Positions 1 through 5,281 of a stretch of 12,116 nucleotides of DNA are shown here, piece by piece. How positions within the stretch are numbered: the stretch's first letter is position 1; each line of letters begins with the position of its first letter. Source of the stretch: Anaerolineae bacterium. Its GTDB lineage: Bacteria; Chloroflexota; Anaerolineae; JAFGEY01. The position numbers and the translations under genes are program-made. Below the pieces are notes generated by a model, which was not told where the DNA came from, searched no databases, and saw only the letters and a program-made list of their open reading frames with translations. The stretch is from contig JAFGIE010000168.1 in assembly GCA_016929775.1 (NCBI GenBank), forward strand, positions 1-12,116, written 5' to 3'.

Positions 1-905
1 CGCTCGCCATACACTGCCAGAGCCTGCACCGCAGCCCGGAGCGCCAGCTGGGCGCGGTCCTCCGTCCCGCGGACGCCATAGCTGCGCACCGTCGTCTCGC
101 CCATCTGTGCCGTGACCTCGGCGAAGCGGCTGCTGGCGGCGAGGTAGAAATCGCGCGCTGGGCCAGCGGCGAACGTCACCGACTGGCGGCTGGCGCTGCG
201 ATCGCGGTCGATCTCGACGCCAGAGGCGACCAGGGTCAGGTTGGCGGGGGCGTCCACGCGCACGATGTACAGGCTCGCATCATAGTAAGTCACGTCTCCG
301 TTGGGCGAGGGATAGCCGACCTGCCACGCCCCATCGTCGTACACGGCGACTGCCGGGTACGCGGTATCGAGCACCAGCACCCGGTCAAAGTAGCCATACA
401 GGCCATAGTTTCCGCCCATCTCGGTCGGTACGGACGCGGTGTAGCCCATCTCGATCGTAACTTGGTCGCCAGGGGCAAGCGGCGTAGGCAGCGTCACGCG
501 CAGCGCGCTGTCGCCGTACTCGTAGACGGGCACCACCGCCTGCCCGTCTACCGCCAGCTCCGACACGTCCATCTCGGACCCGGCGAGGTTGGGGTAGAGC
601 CGAAAATAGATCGCCTGCAGCGCGACCTCCTCCCGGTTGGTGTAGCGCACCTGCTGGCGCCCCTCCAGGCGGGCGAGGTCCCGCGGGAGCGAGAGGTCCA
701 TGTGGTACACGGTCGCCCCCTCGAGCGCTGCCAGCGCTGCCCGCTCTCCCTCGACTAGGCCTTGGGCGTAGAGGCCCCGGTCGTCCCACGCTACCGTGGC
801 GGGGTCGAGCGCCGCCGGCGCGTCACAGGCAACGCACAGCGCCAGCACGCATGCGACCGCCAGCAGCCGGGCGATCGCAAGCAGGCGGCGTTTCCGTCCA
901 TCCAT
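1..905 (-). CDS. M1-like metallopeptidase, exported lipoprotein (N-terminal part, runs off the left edge)
   Basis: The 301 visible residues start at ATG 905 and remain open to the window edge, so the C-terminal part is missing. The start is supported by an AGGAGGA ribosome site at 911-917. Residues 1-27 form a basic then hydrophobic signal (RKRRLLAIARLLAVACVL) ending at a Cys (C27, preceded by CVA), a weak lipobox; C24 and C19 are alternatives. Residues from about 67 on (YHMDLSLPRDLARLEGRQQV, later YTNREEVALQAIYFRLYPN and YPSPNGDVTYYDASLYIV) match the all-beta N-terminal domain of M1 aminopeptidases. That domain precedes the zinc HExxH domain, which would lie outside the window, so catalytic competence cannot be judged. 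Inferred role: cell-surface peptide hydrolysis. It is last in a run of four same-strand genes, 86 bases after the PH-domain gene. An inactive M1-like scaffold remains possible. Confidence 0.82.
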   Translation of the reverse strand, partial: MDGRKRRLLAIARLLAVACVLALCVACDAPAALDPATVAWDDRGLYAQGLVEGERAALAALEGATVYHMDLSLPRDLARLEGRQQVRYTNREEVALQAIYFRLYPNLAGSEMDVSELAVDGQAVVPVYEYGDSALRVTLPTPLAPGDQVTIEMGYTASVPTEMGGNYGLYGYFDRVLVLDTAYPAVAVYDDGAWQVGYPSPNGDVTYYDASLYIVRVDAPANLTLVASGVEIDRDRSASRQSVTFAAGPARDFYLAASSRFAEVTAQMGETTVRSYGVRGTEDRAQLALRAAVQALAVYGE

Positions 906-991
906 CGCTCTCCTCCTGCGCCCTACTCGCGGTAGACCCAGTCGCCGAGAACCGGGGCCAAGTCACAGGCGCGCGTTCACGCCGTCCCTTC

Positions 992-1582
992 TCAGCGTTC
1001 CAGCAGCCGGCGGATGGTGCGCAGCTCGGCGAGGATCTCGGTCAGCCCGACCTCGCGCTTCCCTTCGGCTTCCGTCGCTGTGGGCGCCATGCTCCCGCGA
1101 AAGCGTCCCAGCGCGCGAGCGACCAGGTCGTAGACCTGCTGCGCGTCCTCCAGCCCAACCAGGCTCTGCTCTGCGCCGCCCGACGATCCGCTCATGCCGG
1201 CGGTCTGGATCTCCAGCGTGCCCAGGCCCAGGGAGCGGTCGAGCACATCGCGCTTGACCGTGATGTTGGTCACCGTGCGGTAGGGGACGTGCTTGACCGA
1301 GCGCGTCCAGATCCCGACGCGCACGATCGCCTGTTCATCCTGGATCTCGTAGCCCAGGCTGCGGTAGTACGGGCCCGCCAGGAGCATCGCGGGCGCCCAC
1401 CACAGGACGTCTAGGCCCCCCACGACGATCATTGTGATCAGCGAGGCGCCAAAGCCCTCTTCCAGCCCGATCGGGATCGCCAGGAACAGGCCCCCCAGGA
1501 GCACGAGCAGGGCGATGGCGGTGAACTCGATCTGCAGCTTGATGCGGTACTTGCGGTTGGGTGCGAACGTCTGTGTGTCCAT
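992..1582 (-). CDS. Membrane protein with bacterial PH domain (bPH2/DUF304 type)
   Basis: The protein is 196 aa. Residues 20-40 and 48-70 are two hydrophobic segments forming a membrane hairpin. They are followed by a PH-like domain at about 73-160 with the typical pattern YEIQDEQAIVRVGIW, VPYRTVTNITVKRDVLDRSL and GLGTLEIQTAG. This is the YdbS/DUF304 family architecture, whose biochemical function is generally unknown. A charged, helical C-terminal tail (about 175-196, EVGLTEILAELRTIRRLLER) may form a short coiled coil for self-association. A GTG at 1597 could also start the frame. ATG 1582 is preferred because AAAGGAAGG at 1586-1594 sits at correct spacing before it. It follows the COG1237-type lipoprotein by 36 bases and is probably co-transcribed with it. 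The PH domain would face the cytosol if the hairpin has both ends inside. Confidence 0.85.
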   Translation of the reverse strand: MDTQTFAPNRKYRIKLQIEFTAIALLVLLGGLFLAIPIGLEEGFGASLITMIVVGGLDVLWWAPAMLLAGPYYRSLGYEIQDEQAIVRVGIWTRSVKHVPYRTVTNITVKRDVLDRSLGLGTLEIQTAGMSGSSGGAEQSLVGLEDAQQVYDLVARALGRFRGSMAPTATEAEGKREVGLTEILAELRTIRRLLER

Positions 1583-1585
1583 GTG

Positions 1586-1594
1586 CCTTCCTTT
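1586..1594 (-). promoter_or_regulatory. Ribosome binding site deciding the PH-gene start
   Basis: On the minus strand this reads AAAGGAAGG. Its AAGGA core ends 6 bases before ATG 1582, while the alternative GTG 1597 lies upstream of it, so the shorter start is chosen. Confidence 0.6.
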
Positions 1595-1618
1595 CACTCC
1601 ACAGGTTCTCCGGATCGC

Positions 1619-2638
1619 TCAGGGCGCACCTGCGGCGCCGTCGATCTCGATCGTGCGCCCGACGCCGCCCTCGACATAGCCCTCCCCATATGCCGCCGCG
1701 AACGCCGCGATCGCCGCCTCGCCGGTGCAGTGGGTGGGGCAGGTCCTGATCACGTCCAGCGCGCGCAGGTCCTCGATGATCGCCGCCACGCTCGAGGCGG
1801 ACTGCTGCGCGAGGTGGAACCCACCGACGAGCAGGGCGATCTCGCCGGGGACGATCTCGCGTGCGCGCCGCACGATCGGTACGACGCCGGGGTGCGCGCA
1901 GCCGGTGACGACGATGCTGCCGCGCGCCGTCTCGAGCACCAAGGCTTGCTCGATCACGCCGCCGCCCAGCTCGCCGGTCGTGTGCGCGCCAGGTACGACC
2001 TCGACCGTGTCTGCGCGCGCGACCAGCGATGTCCGCGCCGCGATCTGCTCCTTCAGGTGCGCCGGCAGGGCGGTGGGCGCGTACACGGTCGGCGCGACGC
2101 CGGTCTCGAGCAGGCCCAGCAAGCCGCCCACGTGGTCGCCGTGCTCGTGCGACAGGACGATCGCCTCGATCCGCGCCGGGTCGAGGCCCAGTGTCCGCAG
2201 GTTGTGCAGCAGCGCGGTCGCGTCGCCGCCGGTGTCGAAGAGCAGGACGTGGGCGCCGTACTCGATCCAGGCGGCGAACCCCCACTCTGCCCGCAGGCGC
2301 GCGTCGTACGGGACGTTGTCGTAGACGATCGTCAGGCGCGCCCCCGGCAGATCGGCGCGCTCGCGTTGGGGAGTGGGCGCGGGAAGCGTGGGCGGTTCTG
2401 TTGGAAGAGCGGTGGGCGCTGCGGTTGGCCTGACCGCCGCGGTCGTCCTGACCGCCGCGGTCGTCGTAGGCGTGACCGCCTGACCCGCGGCGGTGGGCGT
2501 GGTCGTGACGGTCGCGGTCGGCGGGCTCGACGTGGCAGTTGGGGTATCGACCGGCGGAGATGCCGGCGCAGCGGTGCATGCGGCGACCAAGACCGCCGCG
2601 ATAGACAGGAGGGCGAGCGGGTACGAGCGCCGCGACAT
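1619..2638 (-). CDS. Metallo-beta-lactamase-fold hydrolase lipoprotein, COG1237 type
   Basis: The protein is 339 aa. Residues 1-21 are a lipoprotein signal with a good lipobox (VLVAAC, C21). A disordered Thr/Pro/Ala-rich linker (about 22-95) tethers the enzyme to the outer face of the membrane. The MBL domain (about 100-335) has the full metal set: HEHGDH at 164-169, TGCAHPG (H249), GGFHL (H275) and PTHCTG (H303). The late motifs are those of COG1237 proteins, which include enzymes annotated as dihydropterin-ribofuranosylaminobenzene 5'-phosphate synthase. That name comes from archaeal cytosolic relatives and should not be transferred to this exported protein, whose substrate is unknown. Start ATG 2638 is preferred over GTG 2647 because AGGAGGT at 2646-2652 sits 7 bases before it. 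That site overlaps the stop codon of the preceding MBL gene, indicating co-translation. Confidence 0.88.
   Translation of the reverse strand: MSRRSYPLALLSIAAVLVAACTAAPASPPVDTPTATSSPPTATVTTTPTAAGQAVTPTTTAAVRTTAAVRPTAAPTALPTEPPTLPAPTPQRERADLPGARLTIVYDNVPYDARLRAEWGFAAWIEYGAHVLLFDTGGDATALLHNLRTLGLDPARIEAIVLSHEHGDHVGGLLGLLETGVAPTVYAPTALPAHLKEQIAARTSLVARADTVEVVPGAHTTGELGGGVIEQALVLETARGSIVVTGCAHPGVVPIVRRAREIVPGEIALLVGGFHLAQQSASSVAAIIEDLRALDVIRTCPTHCTGEAAIAAFAAAYGEGYVEGGVGRTIEIDGAAGAP
2430..2465. repeat. Two perfect tandem 18-bp units inside the lipoprotein linker
   Basis: Two identical adjacent 18-bp units (2430-2447 and 2448-2465) encode a repeated six-residue Thr/Ala/Val/Arg block around residue 58-70 of the lipoprotein. 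The unit is a whole number of codons, so copy-number change would only alter linker length. It is a coding micro-duplication, not a CRISPR repeat. Confidence 0.8.
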
Positions 2639-2645
2639 CGGTAGC

Positions 2646-2652
2646 ACCTCCT
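2646..2652 (-). promoter_or_regulatory. Ribosome binding site overlapping upstream stop codon
   Basis: AGGAGGT on the minus strand lies 7 bases before ATG 2638. Its first bases share the TAG stop (2653-2651) of the preceding MBL gene, so termination and re-initiation are probably coupled. Confidence 0.75.
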
Positions 2653-3442
2653 ATGACGGGTGGGACAGGTAACGGGCCATCGCGCGTACGTTCTCTTTGC
2701 GCAGCAGTCCTCTCTCTGACCACGAATCGAATGGGGCGGGGAGGCGCTGCGTGAGCGCCGCCTCGGGGGCGCGCCCGTCGCGCAGGGCCTCGACCACCAG
2801 GGCCTGGAGCACGTGCAGATAGAGCCGCTGCGCGGCGATCTCGGCCTTGCCGCCCACTGGGCCATGCCCTGGCACCACGACGTCCATGCCTGACCGCTCC
2901 CACTCGGCCAACCAGGCGCTCCAGGCCTCAGGATCGGTGTCATCCAACGCAGGCTGGCAGCCAAAAGAGGCCAGATCGCCAAGGAACCCGATCCCGTCCC
3001 CTGGCAGCACCAGGTAGCAGTCGCCGGCGCTGTGGGCGTGCCCGGGTGCGATCAGGTCTGCCCGCCGCGCGCGCCCGTGGAAGGTGAGCCGTCCGACAAA
3101 GGTCTGCACAGAGAGCCGGCAACCGCGTGCCAGCAGCTCCTGCCCGGCGTGGTCCGTGGCGACGACGATCGCGTCGTTGTCAAAGACATCGTCGTTGGCG
3201 CAGTGCCCGGCGTGCCCGTGGCTGTCGATCAGGTAGGCGACGGACCGCCCGGTAAGCGTCTCCGCCGCGGTGCGCAGCTCGCCTGCTGCCTCGGACGAGG
3301 GGGCGGCGTCAAAGATCAGCGTATGTGCACCCAGGTCGACGATCCCGGCATTGGCGTGCGCCACGCCGCCCGGCTGTGCGAGCGCCGCCCATACGCCCGC
3401 TGCGAGGGGCTGCAGGTCATAGTGTGTGTGCGGTCTGTGCAT
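2651..3442 (-). CDS. Metallo-beta-lactamase-fold protein with altered metal motif (Gly for Asp)
   Basis: The protein is 263 aa, with no signal peptide, so probably cytosolic. The MBL fold spans about 10-200. Visible metal motifs are SHGHAGH (H75, H77, H80), PGHAHSAGD (H137), FLGD (D156) and VPGHGPVG (H193). The usual HxHxDH motif carries Gly79 where the second-metal Asp normally lies. The codon is GGG at 3208-3206, two substitutions away from GAC or GAT. All other ligands are present, so it may bind one metal, use an altered mechanism, or be a binding protein. Spacing resembles the glyoxalase II-like/quinoprotein-relay-associated branch; the substrate is unknown. An in-frame ATG at 3481 would lie upstream of the likely transcription start. 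ATG 3442 has GGGAG 6 bases before it and is preferred. It heads the run that continues with the COG1237-type lipoprotein 12 bases downstream. Confidence 0.85.
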   Translation of the reverse strand: MHRPHTHYDLQPLAAGVWAALAQPGGVAHANAGIVDLGAHTLIFDAAPSSEAAGELRTAAETLTGRSVAYLIDSHGHAGHCANDDVFDNDAIVVATDHAGQELLARGCRLSVQTFVGRLTFHGRARRADLIAPGHAHSAGDCYLVLPGDGIGFLGDLASFGCQPALDDTDPEAWSAWLAEWERSGMDVVVPGHGPVGGKAEIAAQRLYLHVLQALVVEALRDGRAPEAALTQRLPAPFDSWSERGLLRKENVRAMARYLSHPS

Positions 3443-3471
3443 CGGGAACTCCCAGGTAGCCGTTGTCCCCC

Positions 3472-3480
3472 ATTCTACCA
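3472..3480 (-). promoter_or_regulatory. Extended -10 promoter for the MBL operon
   Basis: The minus strand reads TGGTAGAAT: the extended TG element, then TAGAAT (5 of 6 against TATAAT, at 3477-3472). No convincing -35 lies 16-18 bases upstream, as is common for extended -10 promoters. Transcription would begin near 3465, leaving a leader of about 20-25 bases before ATG 3442. Confidence 0.5.
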
Positions 3481-3627
3481 TGCCCGCACAACGAGCGCAT
3501 CATGCAAAGGGACGAGATCGCTCATCCAAAAGGCGCGCGATCTTATCGGATATCCTATGCGTGCAAGCGTGTCAACGGGCAATTCGCCAGGGGCGTGGCT
3601 CTTGAGGGGGTGGGATGGTGCGAGGGA

Positions 3628-3656
3628 GTAGAGACGCCCCGCCGGGGCGTCCCTAC
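3628..3656. repeat. 29-bp palindromic intergenic element
   Basis: The arms are GTAG-A-GACGCCCC (3628-3640) and GGGGCGTC-C-CTAC (3644-3656), around a 3-base loop GCC. They form a 12-bp stem with a single A/C mismatch. It lies 12 bases past the stop of the small membrane protein gene and upstream of the MBL operon promoter. No T-run follows on either strand, so it is not a classic intrinsic terminator. From memory it resembles short dispersed palindromes seen in Chloroflexota and cyanobacteria. It could protect the 3' end of the upstream mRNA or act in termination. Confidence 0.75.
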
Positions 3657-3668
3657 CATGCGTCCCGA

Positions 3669-3914
3669 TCAAGATGCGCCGTTCGACAGCGCCATGCCCA
3701 GGTACAGGCACAGTCCCGCAAAGGCGATAAAGCCGATCGCGGCGAACACCTTCAGACAGCCGAACCCGAACCCGTCGTTGGCGGCGTTGCTCCCGATCTG
3801 CCGGTACGCGTCCCGGTAGCCCTCCGCCCTCCCCCTGTACAGTGCGACCTGGACTGCGAGCATAAAGAAGACCAGGATCCCGATGGCGATCAAGAACACG
3901 GTTGGCCCTGTCAT
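3669..3914 (-). CDS. Small two-helix membrane protein of unknown function
   Basis: The protein is 81 aa. Hydrophobic helices at about 5-24 (TVFLIAIGILVFFMLAVQVA) and 58-76 (FAAIGFIAFAGLCLYLGMA) flank a short polar loop rich in Arg, Tyr and Gly (about 26-52). I do not recognise the family. Start ATG 3914 has AAGGAGG at 3921-3927 with 6-base spacing, which is strong. An upstream in-frame ATG at 3974 would add about 20 polar residues and has no better site. It is flanked by gaps on both sides (226 bases to the MBL gene, 246 from the regulator), so it is probably a single-gene transcript, with the 3628-3656 palindrome just after its stop. Confidence 0.72.
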   Translation of the reverse strand: MTGPTVFLIAIGILVFFMLAVQVALYRGRAEGYRDAYRQIGSNAANDGFGFGCLKVFAAIGFIAFAGLCLYLGMALSNGAS

Positions 3915-3972
3915 GTGCCCCCTCCTTGGTTCACAATCCGCGGCTCCTGCCATCTCTCGCACTTGCATGCCC

Positions 3973-3978
3973 ATGGTA
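3973..3978 (-). promoter_or_regulatory. Weak -10 candidate for the small membrane protein gene
   Basis: TACCAT on the minus strand sits in a GGTA..ATGGG context also found at the two better promoters in this window. The hexamer 17 bases upstream (TAGGTT) is a poor -35. The 246-base gap 3915-4160 shows nothing else convincing apart from a small 5-bp hairpin at 4112-4125. Confidence 0.22.
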
Positions 3979-4160
3979 CCGCATCGGAGGGCGCGAACCT
4001 AGACCGGGCGGGCCACAGCTGCCGGCAGGATCAGCGTGCAGAGCAGGGGGTAAGCAGGAGGAAAGGCGTGGACAGGGCCCAGATCCCACGCGATAGCACG
4101 AATGAACACGACCTGCCTACGCAGGACCGTGGCGTCGTTGGGCGTTCCGGCGGCGCGGCG

Positions 4161-4895
4161 CTAGCACACGAGCCGGTACCCGCGCCCGTGCACCGTGGTC
4201 AGGTGGACCGGTTGGTGCGGGTCGTCCTCGATCTTGACCCGCAGGCGGAAGACAAGGCGCTCCAGCCGCCCGTCGGCGCTCGCCTGTCCAGGCGGGACCT
4301 GCTCGCCGTATACGGCTTGGATCACGTCGGCTGTCTCGCAGACCTTGCCCTCGTGGGCATAGAGGTGGGAGAGCAGGCGGTACTGCAACGGGGAGAGGGA
4401 GACCGGATCGCCCTTGCGGTAGACCAGTCCCTGCTCGAGGTCGATCGCCAGGTCGGGCGGGGCGTCGATCGGCCCCTTTGGACGGCGACCCAACACGACC
4501 TCGATCGCGTCCATCACTGCCTGTGGGCCATCGCGCTTGGGGACCAGGTCTTCGGCCAAGGGCGCCGCGCCCCGTGCGCGCAGCGCGTGCCGTGTGGCCT
4601 CTACCGTGTCGTACTGGGTGATCACGATGCACGGGATCCCGCGTGCGGACGCGGCTTTCGCCACCAGCAGCCCGCTGAAATCGCGGTCGTTCTTGTGGTC
4701 GGTCAGGCGCAGGTCCGCGAGTACCAGGTCGATCTGGCGCCCTGCGTGTGCGGGATCTGCCTCCGCAAGGGCAGCCTCCGCCGTCTGCACCGAATCCACT
4801 TCCACGACGGCATAGTCCTCCAGTTCGAGCAGCAGTCGCAGCGATTCGCGGTAGTCGGGATCGTTATCGGCGAGCAGTACGATGGCCTTGCTCAC
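4161..4895 (-). CDS. OmpR/PhoB-type response regulator (REC + winged helix)
   Basis: The protein is 244 aa. The receiver domain (about 3-135) has acidic pocket D10/D12, phosphoacceptor D61 (VLADLRL), switch T93 (VITQYD) and K120 (VPKRDG), so it looks phosphorylatable. The loop after D61 is several residues longer than usual (LTDHKNDRDFSG). The C-terminal winged helix (about 148-244) has LSPLQYRLLSHLYAHEGKV and the typical terminal VHGRGYRLV wing. It is the only DNA-binding output of the operon and is presumably phosphorylated by one or both kinases upstream. The start is GTG 4895, with GGGAGGGG at 4901-4908 well spaced. The GTG overlaps the stop of the preceding receiver gene (GTGA), so the two are co-translated. 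The target promoters are unknown; autoregulation at 10783-10811 is possible but not shown. Confidence 0.93.
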   Translation of the reverse strand: MSKAIVLLADNDPDYRESLRLLLELEDYAVVEVDSVQTAEAALAEADPAHAGRQIDLVLADLRLTDHKNDRDFSGLLVAKAASARGIPCIVITQYDTVEATRHALRARGAAPLAEDLVPKRDGPQAVMDAIEVVLGRRPKGPIDAPPDLAIDLEQGLVYRKGDPVSLSPLQYRLLSHLYAHEGKVCETADVIQAVYGEQVPPGQASADGRLERLVFRLRVKIEDDPHQPVHLTTVHGRGYRLVC

Positions 4896-5281
4896 GGGTC
4901 CCCCTCCCATATCTCTTTTACACAGCGCGCCAGCGCACGCCGGATCGTCCTGGATGACCACGACTTGGGCCAGTAGTCGTACGCGGTTCCCTCGCGGAGC
5001 ACAGCGCGCGCTTCGCGGGTCGAGGGATCGGCTGCCACCACCACCGCGTAGCGCCAGCCACGGGCGCGCAGGGCGCACGTGACCGCCGCCACATCGGCAT
5101 GACCGGTGGCGTCGACCAGCAAGAGCGCCTCGGGGTCCGCCGCAGGCAGGTGCTCCAGGCACGCCGGATAGTCGTCTTGGCAGGGGATCGTCTCGACTGC
5201 GATCGCCGCCCACGCGGCGGCAGCCACCGCATTGAGCCAGTACGGGTCCCGTCCAATGGCGACGACCCGATGTCGGTTCAT
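4892..5281 (-). CDS. Stand-alone degenerate receiver-domain protein
   Basis: The protein is 129 aa, a single CheY-like module. Strand 1 (RVVAIGRDP) carries one acidic residue, D12, instead of the usual adjacent pair. The probable phosphoacceptor is D57 (LLLVDATG) and the conserved lysine is K106 (DYWPKSW). The Thr/Ser switch position is Ala (about A84, VVVAADP). It could be a phosphate shuttle or sink between the kinases and the OmpR-type regulator, or a non-phosphorylated binding partner. ATG 5281 overlaps the stop of the large kinase gene (ATGA), with GAGGA at 5291-5295 upstream. The 3' end overlaps the next start by GTGA. The frame is open much further upstream, but that part is a shadow of the kinase gene. 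Low sequence conservation makes the exact switch residues uncertain. Confidence 0.8.
   Translation of the reverse strand: MNRHRVVAIGRDPYWLNAVAAAAWAAIAVETIPCQDDYPACLEHLPAADPEALLLVDATGHADVAAVTCALRARGWRYAVVVAADPSTREARAVLREGTAYDYWPKSWSSRTIRRALARCVKEIWEGDP

Noticed and set aside
906..991. Short open tail ending in LGDWVYRE before a TAG in the gap upstream of the peptidase gene
   Set aside because: Only about 16 codons after an in-frame stop and no start; could be a gene remnant but is equally likely to be chance.
2430..2465. Short direct repeats as a possible CRISPR or regulatory iteron
   Set aside because: Only two adjacent 18-bp copies with no spacers, in frame within a low-complexity lipoprotein linker.
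1583..2644. Plus-strand 353-codon open frame
   Set aside because: Antisense to the COG1237-type gene; composition typical of a shadow frame, no motifs.
1335..2903. Minus-strand 522-codon open frame
   Set aside because: Arg/Ala/Gly-rich out-of-frame shadow crossing three real genes with clear domains.
4112..4125. Small hairpin (5-bp stem, 4-base loop) after the response regulator gene as a terminator
   Set aside because: Too short and without a T-run; kept only as a note within the gap 3915-4160.
3615..4976. Plus-strand open frame of 453 codons; an internal GTG at 4068 follows a good AGGAGGA site at 4056-4062
   Set aside because: It is antisense to the OmpR-type regulator gene, and its protein has no recognisable domain or hydrophobic pattern. 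High GC makes long antisense frames common.
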